From the NCBI GenBank assembly GCA_963930655.1, contig OZ005607.1, forward strand, positions 25,552,874 to 25,616,873: a stretch of 64,000 nucleotides of DNA, written 5' to 3'. This document shows, piece by piece, positions 12,503 to 24,959 of this stretch (positions are counted from its first letter, which is position 1; each line of letters starts with the position of its first letter). The position numbers and the translations under genes were made by a program. The notes under the pieces are model-generated. The model worked only from the letters and a program-made list of their open reading frames with translations. It ran no database searches and was not told where the DNA came from. This DNA comes from Myrica gale (Eukaryota > Streptophyta > Magnoliopsida > Fagales > Myricaceae).

Positions 12503-12984
12503 GCACCTTTATAAAACGCTGTGTTTTTCTTGCGTTTGGTTCGTGTGTTTGTTTTCTCTCACAAAAAAAAAACATATTTATAAAACGTGCTTACACGTAC
12601 GTTGTGACAGTGACCGACGCTGAAATGGTGAATAGTAAAATAGTAATTAATAATTCAGTCATTGTAACGGCTGCTTTCTGGATCCCACGCGGTACCAATC
12701 TCGTGCAAATAGCAGGCTTTTGGCATGCATGTACACATGTGAAAAAGGAAACTTATCACACGTACGGTTTTTTTTGTCTCTGTTTCATAGTTTTTAATTT
12801 TTAAGGGGCACGAGCGGATAATTATTTTCTTTCTTTTCTTCCACCTCTTCTCTCCTTTATTTATTTATTTTTCCCCTCAAACCAAGACTCAAAAATATAC
12901 TTACCAATAGGATATTAATTAGCTAGGTGGGACTGATCAAGAGCAAATAAGGATGCAAGTTTATCCACAATGGTGTAAGGCTGT
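12503..12984 (+). repeat. Duplicated lipoxygenase 3'-flank block, copy 1
   Basis: This block matches 36516-36925, which lies about 0.9 kb beyond the 907-aa lipoxygenase, at roughly nine positions in ten by eye. Copy 1 has an extra ~60 bp near 12850. A short frame around 12625-12800 is open in both copies (NSKIVINNSVI...TAAFWIP), but the changes fall on all codon positions, so I do not call it a gene. Confidence 0.85.
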
Positions 12985-13255
12985 AAGCTAATTAACCAAA
13001 CTTGTTAATTAGAACTTAGAAGGAAGTTATCGAAATCAAACCATGCACATGTGGCGCGCGGTTCAAAGAGAGAGTACTCATGGGAGTATTAACAACCTCC
13101 ATGGACCACGCCGGGCCTCGTGTTGATCATGCAGTGTGCTTCGGAGTTGTGAAAATACGTACACCCATATGTCATGCTCATGATGAATATGATTGCTAAC
13201 AACGTATGCATACATGTGATTCTTCCATGGCGTATCAGAGCATACATATTTATCA
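12985..13255. other. Intergenic, nothing recognised
   Basis: No coding or repeat signal beyond a CATGCATACATG-type purine/pyrimidine alternation. Confidence 0.4.
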
Positions 13256-13443
13256 TAGCTGGTCCTTCAAAGGGCGTCCCGACGGGGATTAATTAAGCTA
13301 GGAAAGGGAATCCGGACACCACCACAGGAACTATATATTGATATATTTAAAGCTGATTATCCTAAATTTGAACGATATTTAATATATATTCCTTTGAACA
13401 AGTGCTTCTATCATACTTGTCTATACTGCAGAGACGGGATTAG
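13256..13443 (+). repeat. 188-bp copy of lipoxygenase intron 1 end plus first 12 nt of exon 2
   Basis: The segment equals 17989-18176 with one mismatch (GACGGGGATT against GACGAGGATT). It includes the last ~176 bp of intron 1 of the 901-aa lipoxygenase, its acceptor CTGCAG, and the first 12 bases of exon 2 (AGACGGGATTAG). Similarity stops abruptly on both sides. It is not followed by the rest of exon 2. Confidence 0.95.
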
Positions 13444-13790
13444 TTGTACTGATTTTGATTATTAAAATTTTAGATTATTAGAGTCGGTGAAAAAAAAAGA
13501 GATTATTTAAATAAATTTTTTATATTTAATTAGCGTAAAAAATTAATAATTTAATAGATAGAGATATAATTTTATATAATTATTTTTTTAAAATAAAAAT
13601 TTTAGATTCGTAAAATTTTAACTCCCAATCCACATCGACCTCGATCAACCATACATGTGTCTTATTTGGAGACCATGTGCACTAATATCGAATATCTTTA
13701 GGAGACAGAGAAAGACATGGTTATCTATACCGATTAGACTTTTCGCTATCACGTGGAAAATTAGAGCTAAAACCAAAAATCTTTTCAAGT

Positions 13791-13944
13791 GATTTGTGAT
13801 ATCCTATTGCCAATGAGCTATGGCTCAAATGACCTTTCTTCCTCTATGGAGGGTCCTGAACTGGAGTTCAAAACCCCCCACCCCACCCCTCAGGCATAAG
13901 CCTGATTTACCTAGAAAAAAAAAAAGATTTGTGATATCCTATTG
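13791..13944 (+). mobile_element. tRNA-type SINE with 19-bp target duplication
   Basis: A 116-bp insert (13810-13925) is bounded by exact 19-bp direct repeats GATTTGTGATATCCTATTG at 13791-13809 and 13926-13944. The insert has an A-box-like TGGCTCAAATGAC near its start, a B-box-like GAGTTCAAAACCC about 35 bp later, and ends in A11. This is the structure of a pol III SINE moved by LINE machinery. The exact target duplication suggests a fairly young insertion. Confidence 0.85.
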
Positions 13945-15197
13945 GTTATAGCACGCGATGAGGTGGATGGGTGTTTGGACAATGTTAGGTTATAGCTAGC
14001 TAGCTTTCAGTACTTTTCTCCACCTAATTTGATGATAATTAAAGTACAGGAATGGTCTAATCGACGTTAACATAACTGGGTGATCCCTATGCCTTTATAA
14101 ATCAAACTGAAAAGTAAACTTATAAAATATTATTTTTGTTCCTTTTTCTTTTCCGTGCCGCAAATGTCACATGGAAACGGTCAGATCTACGTACATACGT
14201 AGAGAGAGAGTTGGAAAACCAAAACGATAGCGACGAAATATTTAGGTAGGGTTTGCTAATTGGCAGCAAAACTGCTGGGGAAAATTCGTACTTCAAGACA
14301 AAGGGTCCAGGATTGGGTCCTATATGGTGGGCTAGTTTAAGATATGAACGTATAGCAGCCAGCGAAAATAATGGAGCTTAGCTCGTGGTCCACGGTCATT
14401 GGTTCGTGGTCCACAAGACTTACACCATGAGAAATTCAGCAAAACAACAGAAGGTGATTGTTGAATTTGAATCATAACCGCTGCAATTGGAAATTAATGT
14501 ACTTCAAACGTTGTACCCATCATGATGATGATCAGGTACGTCATTCATGATGTGGATGTATCTTATGGATCCCTTTATCTGATTGGTTGTTTCTTGAATA
14601 TGTTTGCACATTACTTCTTGATGCATGGGTCGTCTGAAAAATCCTGTTTAGATGATCATATTAACAACTATAGAAGTGGAAAATGTATTTTCCTTTTATT
14701 TAAAAATTTAATAATAATTTTAAAATAAGTCTTAAAATTGTTGAGTCTACAAAGGTGATTCAAACTCGGGCAACATTCAGTTGCTTGACTCTAAATATCC
14801 CGATGTAATAATTTAAGTAATATCACCCGTTCCTTATTTTATCTTTTTCATCTTGATGATGTCCTTATTCTTTCAAATTTTGAAATATACTCTTTAAATC
14901 TTTAGAACACTTTGACCAAACTTAAAATACAAAATTTAAATTTAAAATTTGACACATAATTATGCTAACATGAAAGCATTAACATCTTCAATTTCAGAAA
15001 GTGTGCCAAAGGAAAAAAAACCCAGAAGTCTAACTAAATCCATAACTAGTGAGAATTTGGATATATTTTATGGAAGGACTTTAATTTGATGCACCGATAG
15101 AGATTACATGGCTCCGATATCAATCTTCCACACAGAGCAGTACCCCACGGTATCCAGAAAAAATAAAAGAAAAGCCAAATAGGATCTGCCAGGTCTT
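13945..15197. other. Intergenic, nothing recognised
   Basis: AT-rich sequence without coding similarity that I can name. Confidence 0.4.
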
Positions 15198-15337
15198 TAG
15201 TAAAAAGCACCTATAGCGGCAATCAGAGACCTTAACCGCAGTTTGTAAAACGCCGCTAAAAGTGAGCTCTATAGCAGCAGTCTTTTGACCTTTAGCGCGG
15301 TTTTCGACCGCCGCTAAAGGTCAATTTATTTGTAGGG
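15198..15337. mobile_element. Small CACTA-derived fragment or MITE
   Basis: The stretch carries several AGCGG/CCGCTAAA motifs in both orientations and ends TTTATTTGTAG. The same sub-terminal motif is found at 49386-49560 and 43650-43703. CACTA elements have this sub-terminal repeat organisation and end in TTGTAGTG. No clean target duplication was seen. Confidence 0.5.
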
Positions 15338-16239
15338 TCACTTCGTTAATTTTATTAATGAAAAACTTAATGCATGTCTTTTCTTTGGGTAAATGGTAAA
15401 TCGTTCCATTAATCCTAAATTCAAGCGATACAATAATTTATAACCTCATGACAAGTAGAGGTTTTACTTAAAAATCTTAAAGCAGTATATCATTTTACAA
15501 GCAAAATGATAAAATAAAAAAACATGCAACAGTTTTCTTGTAAAAGTGCTAATTAGGCACATGTAAAATCCAGTAGCTTTTGTTTAATTTGAATTCGGAG
15601 TTTCAGGGTCCCTCCTGCTTCGTTGCAGATTCACAAAACTTTAACATATATGCATGTCTTGCCTTATAAACATATAAATCTATTTGATATATGGCACGAA
15701 CCAATAACTTTTGTCGTTACCAGGAAGTACTACTATTGCTATACATATCAAGGAAATCGAATCGTGAGGACACTATATATTCTGTACTATTTTCCTTACC
15801 TGTTTGCATGGTAGCAAGTAATTTTTCTTCTTAATTTAATATTTAAATTATGAATTAAATACTAAAATCCCTATATATATATATATATATGGAGCAGAGG
15901 ATATAGCTTTTTAAGTACTGAAAGTTGATCATATGATCCAGCTAGTCTATACATAAAAGGACAGAAGATGCACCCCGAGTCCAGCTAGTCTTGAAAACCA
16001 CCTACGACCTGCAGAGAGGGCCGGCCAAATAGAAAACACGTTTTTTTTTTCATTAGATATCTCCACTATTCTCTTGACCATATAATTTGAATTTTCTTCC
16101 CACCTCAATATATAGATGATTCATGTCCTTCTGACTACAAGAACGAATGTGCTTCGACGATACTTCTTAGTTGCCCTTGCTTTTCACATGGATTTTTTTT
16201 AGCACGAATAATTCCTTCTTAATTAGCCACCTCTACCCT
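15338..16239. other. Upstream region of the 901-aa lipoxygenase
   Basis: No gene. The last ~300 bp should contain the promoter. Confidence 0.5.
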
Positions 16240-16246
16240 TATATAA
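16240..16246 (+). promoter_or_regulatory. TATA box of the 901-aa lipoxygenase gene
   Basis: TATATAA in the context CCCTTATATAAGG lies 71 bp upstream of the ATG at 16317. Transcription would start near 16270-16275, giving a 5' UTR of about 40-50 nt. Confidence 0.6.
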
Positions 16247-16316
16247 GGTTGAGTACAACAGCGGCTTCTCTAACCCCTTCACAACTCAATATCTCCCTCA
16301 ACAGTTCCAACCAAAG

Positions 16317-18643
16317 ATGTTGAAGCCGCAGCTAATTATTCACCAGTCCCACTCCAGCCAAACCCCCTTCCTATTGCCCAAGCCATTCATCCAAGGAAAT
16401 GGCAGTTCCTTGCTTCCAATCTCAAGGCAGTCATTCCATTACAAAAAAAACCTGAAAAATGCTCGGGTTGGCTTCACGCCGGGGAACATTAGAGCTGTAG
16501 CAACCCCTAGTACTGAGAAGGCCACCGCTGTTAAAGCCGTTGTGACTGTCCAACTTACTGTGGGGGGCTTACTCTCAAACCTTGGGATAGACCGAGGGCT
16601 AGATGAAATAACAGACTTACTTGGTAAAACTCTCCTTTTGGAGCTTGTTAGCGCCGAGCTTGATCCTAGTAAGTATTGATTCAACAAAACTATATATACA
16701 ACATGGATTAATTAACTATCATCGACTACATGACATTCGAAGAACGTATCTGTGGTTTTTCCCCTTCCGGCATTCGATGCGTAAATATTTGACTTTGCCC
16801 TAATTTTTGCTGGCCTGTTTGATTCATGCTTTGATTTACTCATTTTGCTCCTCTTTCTTTCCTGCTTGAATGAGATTTCAAAATCTCTAACTATCATTTT
16901 TCGTAATTATTCTTGTTATCTTTTTTGTTTTCTACAAGTTCTTCGTATTGTGTGCGAAGATTATGCCTGCAGCAGTCTGGGGCGAAGCCAAGGGAGCAGG
17001 ATAATTTTTATAATTTAACCCTTTTTTTTCATTTTTTTACATTGGCCACTTCAAAAATTACTATATTATGCTTTGGCCCCTCCAAAAGCAAAATCACAGC
17101 TATGCGGCCTCTGCCTGCAGTTATATGAATATACCTGTTATAAGCCAAGAATTAGATTTTTGGTGCTTCTGGTGAGTATTATGGGAAAATTAAGTTTCTA
17201 CTCGTTTTGAAAAAAGGAGTGGAAAAAGCAAGAAGTCTTTAGTACGAAAATATACTATCAGATAAATTACTTTCATGAGAACTTAAAGGATCTTTTTAAC
17301 TAAAAAAAAGAGCTGGCATAATCAGATTTTTCTTAGGGTTTGAGGTGAGTTAGATTTAGTAATTAACATGTGGGCTTTAATTTAAGAACTTGTGTTTATC
17401 ATACATGAAATTCCTTTTTTGTGCTAGCAATTAGACTTTAGATGGGTAATTAAGTCTAATATTTTCAAATAATAAATCTAATCGTACTGAACAAGACCAC
17501 AAATAATGTGTACGTATCTGTATATAGTGGACATGCAAGCATACATGTAATTCATAATAATTCAAGTCTGAAAAAATTGCTTGTTCATAAGTTTTCTCCT
17601 TAAACTATGATCCCAATTAATCAACCTCCACAATAAACATCTCCACCCAAAGGATCGAATTTTTTTTAATGGTTTATAGTCTCGCTGCGTTTGTATATCT
17701 CTGTCAATTATTGTCTTAATTTACACGAAAACGTGAGAGCTACAGGGTACGTGAATGTCTGTGTGGGGAAGAGATTGATCGAGCCAAACATAGCGGGTCC
17801 ATCAGACGTGGATTTTCATGAAATCCCATCTGCCTTGACCTTAAGCTGAGAGATTACCATACCTAACAGGCTAACACGTGGTTACAGTGGCGGAAAGGAC
17901 TATGGTCCCGATTAGATAGGTTGTCCGTTGGTCCGGAGAACAGAAATTCGGATGGCTTTGTATAGGTTGCAATAAAGGAGAGAGCGACTAGCTGGTCCTT
18001 CAAAGGGCGTCCCGACGAGGATTAATTAAGCTAGGAAAGGGAATCCGGACACCACCACAGGAACTATATATTGATATATTTAAAGCTGATTATCCTAAAT
18101 TTGAACGATATTTAATATATATTCCTTTGAACAAGTGCTTCTATCATACTTGTCTATACTGCAGAGACGGGATTAGAGAAGGAGACAATCAAAGGTTACG
18201 CACACAGGAAGAGCCGCGACGGCGGGGAAGTGAAATTTGAGTCGAGTTTCGAAGTTCCAGCAGATTTCGGAGAGGTTGGGGCCGTTTTTGTGGAGAATGA
18301 GCACCGCAAGGAGATACATCTGAAGGAGATTGTCCTTAATGGTTTCCCAAATGGCCCCGTTAATGTCAGCTGCAACTCATGGGTTCATTCCAAGTTCGAC
18401 AATCCTCAGAAGAGAGTCTTCTTCACAAACAAGGTCAGCCAACTCCTTAAAAGAGTATACTCTTAAACCTGCACGCGTTTATACAAATCTATATACTTGA
18501 ACAAATCCATTAATTAAACAGTACTTATAAAACATATACTTAAACAAATGTACACGAATCTTAACACATAATTATGCATGCACAATTGACTCGTTGGGGG
18601 AAGATCATGCTCCTGCACATGCTTATAGAAAGCCTCTAATCTT

Positions 18644-18688
<45 letters not shown>

Positions 18689-21600
18689 ATATGCATATGT
18701 GTGTGCTGCTCAAGAAAACTATCCTTTGTGAGGATAAAAAAAAGATGAAAACGATGTTGAAGCTGACACTCAAATATATATATATATATATTAAAATTAT
18801 ATAACGATCTTGAAACAGAAAATTATATTTTGCCTTCTGTGAAATATGGCCACATGATTATGGTGGGCAGTCTTGATTTTTCAAGATCAAGCTAATTATA
18901 ATGGTGCTAATTAGGCTTAAGTATACTTAACTCAATAGTAATCAAATCCCTGCGCAAGGATCGATGAAAACAAAACTATATATATATATCCATTATATAC
19001 ACCAAATACTCCCTTAAATATATGTAGGAAAGTAATTATGCCCATTATAAGCGTTTTCTTTTCGGCTTTCGCTAAAGCACATGTCAATCAAAACAATTTT
19101 TCTGGGTCATGAAAAGAAAACTAAACGCATGGGAGCCAATAATTCGTACGTTGAAAAAGACTTTTGGGGCATGCATAACTGGTCCTAGCTTGTGGGGACT
19201 GGGGATCCCTGGTCAAGCGTCGTCTCATGTTTTTTGGTATTCATGACAGATTCATTTAAACAATGAATGAGTACGAAGATTCGCAATCGCATAGAAAGAT
19301 GTGACAATCCCAGTCAATTTTTCCTTATTAGTTTTTGAAAATTCCAACATTGAAGTGGTCCTCGTTAAACCGAGTGTTGGAAAATTATTCAAAATCCTAA
19401 AAAAAACTTTAAATCATAATTCAGACTTTTTCAAGATTCCATCGCCTTTTAAAACCATCTGAACAACCTAATTTAGACCCAAATGTGCGGAAAATACCTA
19501 GAGGGGGGGTGAATAGGTATACTGAAAATTTTATCCAACAACAAAAAACTTTTTCAAAACACAACCTATTCACAGAAAGATAATCACAATTAATCTTTAT
19601 CAAGAATCTACTATCTTATTACAAATCAGATAAGAACAAAGACTAGATAAACAGTAGCTATACAAATCTGAAAAACAAAGATATCCGAATATACCTCAAG
19701 TGACTCCGAAGAGACTATACTGGACAGAATCAATAATTTTTTTTCAAGATTAATCTTGTACAACCGAAACACAATCAGTAGCTTATCTAAACTTTGAATC
19801 AGTAAACCACAATGTATTCTTACCAACCGAATCAGTGAGGATATATACCAAATATCACAGTGAAATCCTCACAACACAGAAAACCAATTGGTTAGTAAAC
19901 TAGCAATTTATCAAAGCAAGAAAAACAATGATAAAGATGTAACACAAGAAATGGTTACGAAGAGAAAACTCCCTAAGGAACTTCCTTAAGGAGAAAAACT
20001 CTCCGGGCCCTTAGGCCGATCGAATCCACTAACTTCCAAAGGTTACAAGGTGATCTATACAAGACTAACCTAGCCTAATCAACCTACCCTTGAACCAATC
20101 TCAGTTTACCAAACCGAAACACACTTCAAACATAGAACCTCTATGTTGAAAATGGAAGTCACGATCTCGAAACGGCAACAGATCTTCAAGCACAAACCTT
20201 GTGCAATCTTGGGCCAAGGCTGAAACCTTCAGCCTTTATGATTCAGAACTTCTGAATCTCTGATCTTCACAAAATCGGATTTGGGGGAAAAACACCGGTG
20301 ATCTTTATCTCTTTGATATTCCAATCAATCAACACATTGAAATCTCCATGAAATCAGATCTTCATCATCATGTGGAAGGCTTTACAAATCAGCACAAGAA
20401 ATCTACGAATCTTCAATATCACCGAATCTTGGAAACAAGAAAGATGGAAAGCTCTCTTCGAAACACCCAAAAACAACTCTCTGTTATGCGAACTGATTTC
20501 CACCCGTAAGATGCAGATAAGCTTTAAGCCTCCTTTCTCAAGTCTTCTAGAAGCGTAGACAATGTCATAATTGCCCTTAATGAGGCCTTTATCACAACAC
20601 ACGGTGCAGCACATCTATTCCTACTTCTAGAAACTTTACAAATTACAAAGATACCCTTTTACAATGAGTCACGTGATGCCAATTAAAATTGCCATAACAC
20701 CATCCACATATTAAGACAGAGCATCGGAAAGATGCATTAATATACATAACATGCAGTTGCATTGTGAATACCATGAGTCTTCATCACTTTTTTTACCTTT
20801 TTTTTTCTCAACTAAAGGCTTTACTTTAAGAAACAAAAATAATATCTCACGTGGCATGCTTAATAGTTATCTAAATACAATGGCAGTGCAATGAAATCGT
20901 AAGTGGTTTACTTACATTTTCTTCCCTTTTGGAGCAGTCGTACTTGCCATCACAGACACCAAATGGGCTGAGGAGGCTAAGAGATGAAGAGCTTGTTATC
21001 TTGCGAGGCAATGGAGAAGGACAACGTAAGACCTTTGAGAGGGTGTACGATTACGATGTCTACAATGATCTCGGGAACCCAGATAGTAATCCTGACCTTA
21101 AAAGACCAGTGCTCGGAGGCAAAGAGCACCCTTATCCTAGACGTTGCCGAACTGGACGCCCTCGCTGTAAAACAGGTGCCAAATTAGTATGAATTAATCG
21201 CACACATTTTTTATTATTTATATATATTTTCATTTTTGGAAAGTATAACAAAAAATAGAGTGAGAAACATTCATTCTTAGAACAAAAAAAATAATATTTG
21301 AAGCATGCACCTTCTAACTATATATCACTTATTTCCTAATTTACACTTTATACTATGAAACTTGATTGATTGCAACCGAAAAAATGTTCACAGTGTATGT
21401 TAAAATATCATCCTTAATTTTAATAAAAACTGGGTCTTATATATCTAAATGGTCAGATTTTACATGGTCCCAATTTTAGTAAAGACAACTTCTGTAAATA
21501 TATTTGTTGGATAGGACCACACGTACTAACGCCATCTAAGAAATCGTCATCTTGAGTCAATCACTGCAATTTGGGATGTTCATGTCATAAAGAGTCTTGT

Positions 21601-24326
21601 AATTGTCATTCATCCGTTAGAGACTTTCAACGATTTCTCTTTTCGTAATGTTTCCTTAATTTCCTGAAAGCCATATATATACGAATGTCGAATCAGCTTC
21701 CATGCATTACGAAAAATTATGAAAAAGATTTCAGAAAACGAAAAAAAATTGGCACATGATATTAATAAAAATATTAAGATAAAACAATAAGATGACTGCA
21801 AATGTAGCTCTTCATGATTCATTGCTTAATAACCCTATGAAGAATTCCTTTGTGCATAGATCCATTTTCGGAGGAAAGGAGCAGCAGCGTCTATGTTCCA
21901 CGGGATGAATGCTTCGCTGAAATAAAGCAGTTAACATTCTCAGCGAAGGCTGTGTACTCTGTTTTGCATGCATTGTTACCCTCCCTGGAGACGGCAATCA
22001 TCGATACTGATCTGGGATTCCCATACTTCACCGCCATAGACTCACTTTTCGACGAGGGGATTACCTTGCCTCCCCTTAAACAAGAGAAACTGAAAAATAT
22101 CCTGCCCAGGCTACTCAAGGCTATCACCGATGCAGGAGACAATATTTTGCGGTTTGAGACCCCAGAAACAATGGATAGTAAGAAAACAAAGAACAGCTAG
22201 CACTAGTGTTTGGTCTTTGTGACTCTAATTACTATGACTTTTTGTCTAAATGGTATTTTTTGCACATGCAGGAGACAAGTTCTTTTGGTTTAGGGATGAG
22301 GAATTCGCTAGGCAGACTCTTGCTGGTCTAAACCCCTATAGCATAAAGTTGGTAACGGTATGAGTTCTTATGCCCTTTCTTTTTTGTTTTTGGTTAGTAT
22401 ATTTATGGCTAGAAGAAATTGTGTTCATAATTTGCTATCCAGGAAGTATGTGATGTCCCAAACTTCCCGGAATCGTTAATTTAATGAAATAAATTAGTAT
22501 GAGAACAAAAAAAATCACATGCATGCATGAATTTTCCCTCAGCATTGCAATATTAGGTATTGTAGCAGCATCTTCTTCACTAAAAATTACTTGTTGGCAA
22601 ATCATACAGGAGTGGCCACTAAAGAGCAAACTCGACCCAAAGATCTACGGCCCTCCAGAATCAGCAATCACAACCGAAATGATTGAACGAGAAATAAAAG
22701 GCTTCACGAGTACCGTCGAGGAGGTAATTTCGTAATTTGAAGCTGGGTCAACTTCTGAACCCCTCGACCTAATTATGACCATTTTCGACTCACACATATT
22801 TCCATTGCGTGTAATCATGGTATACGAGCAGGCCATAGCTCAGAAGAAGTTGTTCATCCTAGATTACCATGATCTATTCTTGCCATATGTGAGCAAAGTA
22901 AGAGAAATCAAAGGCACAACTTTGTATGGATCACGGACGCTGTTCTTCCTAAACCCAGATGGCACGTTAAGGCCGCTGGCCATCGAGCTGACTCGGCCCC
23001 CAATGGACGGGAAGCCGCAATGGAAAGATGTTTTCACACCTACTTGGAATGCTACAGGTATCTGGCTGTGGAGACTTGCAAAAGCTCATGTGCTTGCCCA
23101 TGACTCTGGTTATCACCAACTTGTTAGTCACTGGTATGGGTTCCACTAACCAAATTTTGTTTGGTCTTTTTTTTTTTGTCTAGATTACCGGATTTGCTCG
23201 TCCCTTATGCAGGCTAAGAACTCATTGCGCTACAGAACCTTATATAATTGCGACAAATAGGCAACTCAGCGGGATCCACCCAATCTACAGACTATTGCAC
23301 CCACATTTCCGGTACACTATGGAGATTAATGCTCTTGCTCGAGAAGCACTTATCAATGCCGGGGGGATCATTGAGACCTCATTCTCACCTGGAAAATATT
23401 CAGTAGAGCTTAGCTCCGTGGCCTATGACCAGCAGTGGCAGTTCAACTTGGAAGCACTGCCTGCTGACTTAATTAACAGGTGATTATTTCATAACCAGCC
23501 TTTCGTAAAGGATTCCAGCGTAGCTAGGTTGACTAACTTTTTGAGGCTCTGCTACGTACTTGCCAGGGGACTGGCTATTGAGGATTCCAGCGCTCCACAC
23601 GGCCTGAAGCTCACAATTGAGGACTACCCCTTCGCCAATGATGGTCTTGTGCTTTGGGACTCGATTCAAGAGTGGGTTAGTGACTATGTCAACCACTATT
23701 ACCCTGAGCCGAGCCTCATAGAGTCTGATCCGGAGCTACAAGAATGGTGGAAAGAAATCCGAACAGTAGGCCACGCCGACAAAAAGGACGAACCATGGTG
23801 GCCAGTACTCAAAACCCCAAAAGACCTCATCGAAATCATCACAACTATGGTATGGGTGACATCTGGCCACCATGCAGCCGTTAATTTTGGACAATACACT
23901 TATGCAGGTTATTTCCCTAACCGGCCTACAGTTGCTAGAATTAATATGCCCACCGAAGAACCTTCAGAAGAATTTTGGACAAACTTCTTGAAGAAGCCCG
24001 AGGGTGCACTCTTACAATGCTTCCCTTCACAAATTCAAGCAACAAGAGTGATGGCTGTCTTGGACATACTATCAAATCACTCCCCAGATGAGGAGTATCT
24101 TGGAGAAAAAATAGAGCCAGTGTGGGCTGAGAATCCAGTTATAAAGGCGGCCTTTGAAAAGTTCAACGGGAGGTTGATGGAACTTGAAGGAATTGTTGAC
24201 GAGAGAAATGCAAACAGGGATTTGAAGAACAGAAACGGAGCTGGGATCGTGCCGTATGAGCTTTTGAAGCCATTTTCCACACCCGGAGTGACTGGAAAGG
24301 GTGTTCCTTATAGCATTTCCATTTGA
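16317..24326 (+). CDS. LOX2: Type-2 13-lipoxygenase, plastid (901 aa, 9 exons)
   Basis: Exons: 16317-16668, 18165-18433, 20938-21175, 21860-22177, 22272-22357, 22610-22723, 22832-23133, 23213-23479, 23567-24326. They sum to 2,706 bp with every junction GT-AG and in frame, so the gene looks intact. The N-terminus ([14 protein letters not shown]...) is Ser-rich and basic, a plastid transit peptide. A PLAT/LH2 domain follows at about 85-230, then the catalytic lipoxygenase domain. Expected iron ligands are present: His559 and His564 (in HQLVSHWLRTHC), His751 and Asn755 (in [10 protein letters not shown]) and terminal Ile901. The THC motif and transit peptide are typical of type-2 13-lipoxygenases, which convert linolenic and linoleic acid to 13-hydroperoxides for jasmonate and leaf-volatile synthesis. 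Intron 2 (2.5 kb) holds a repeat insertion. The ATG is the first after the TATA box. Confidence 0.96.
17989..18176 (+). repeat. Intron 1/exon 2 segment duplicated at 13256-13443
   Basis: This is the in-gene copy of the 188-bp repeat. It lies at the 3' end of intron 1 and covers the acceptor and the first 12 nt of exon 2. Confidence 0.95.
18649..18686. repeat. (AT)n microsatellite in lipoxygenase intron 2
   Basis: About 19 AT units. A shorter AT run lies at about 18776-18790. Confidence 0.95.
19380..20640 (-). other. Dispersed-repeat insertion in lipoxygenase intron 2
   Basis: The stretch explains most of the length of intron 2. It contains CCTAGAGGGGGGGTGAATAGG-like sequence near 19497, a motif I associate with plant LTR retroelement derivatives. 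It has no coding remnant that I recognise. Ends and family are uncertain. Confidence 0.35.
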
Positions 24327-24639
24327 AATTGAAATGCATGATATTGTAACGTAGAAATTTGGAAATTATAATTAGATAAATCTGCTGGAAATTCCAGGAT
24401 GGATTGAACGGAAGGCCTTTTTTTTCCTTCTTAGAAAAAAAATGCAAAAATTCTCAATTCGGACAATTTAATACAATGCATCCCATCAGACACGATATCA
24501 GATCGACAACAACTGCTGAACAAACTCAAATTCACATCTGAATACTATTAGTCATGTTTTAGTGCATGTTGGCAAAATTCCGGGCAGTTTCCCACACCCC
24601 TGTTAACTTGAAGTTAGCCTACAACTGTAATATTTGTCT
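24327..24639. other. 3' flank of the 901-aa lipoxygenase
   Basis: The bases after the stop (GAAATTGAAATGCATG) match the flank after 126, so this is probable 3' UTR followed by intergenic DNA. Confidence 0.5.
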
Positions 24640-24642
24640 TTA

Positions 24643-24824
24643 GGGGGTGTTTGTTTGTGGAAATTTCGGGGAATATTCCCGAAATTTTGGGAATCTTTAC
24701 TTTATTGAGATTTATTGGGGTTTGTGAAAAGTAGTGTGTGTGTGTGTAAAAGTTAAAAATTTTTGAGTGTGTTTGTTTTGTTGGAAATTTCGAAGCCCGA
24801 TTAATTGGGGAAACAAACGCCCCC
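24643..24824. mobile_element. Tourist-like MITE with TTA target duplication
   Basis: The 182-bp element starts GGGGGTGTTTGTTTG and ends CAAACGCCCCC, which form inverted terminal repeats with one mismatch. TTA flanks both sides (24640-24642 and 24825-24827). TTA/TAA targets and a G-rich GTTTG terminus are features of PIF/Harbinger-related Tourist MITEs. Confidence 0.7.
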
Positions 24825-24959
24825 TTAATTGGGCAATGTGGCTTTGATGTTTGTTCGCGTCCGTTACTCTGTTTTTTGAGACCTTTGGTCGGTGCTCTCT
24901 TTGTATCTAAGGGCTGGGCCTTTGTTTGGTTCTTTTGGAATAAACTTACCATTTACCTA

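Noticed and set aside
12616-12804. Short frame conserved between two duplicated blocks
   Set aside because: The blocks are recent duplicates, and amino-acid-changing differences are as common as silent ones. There is also an indel before the end of the frame.
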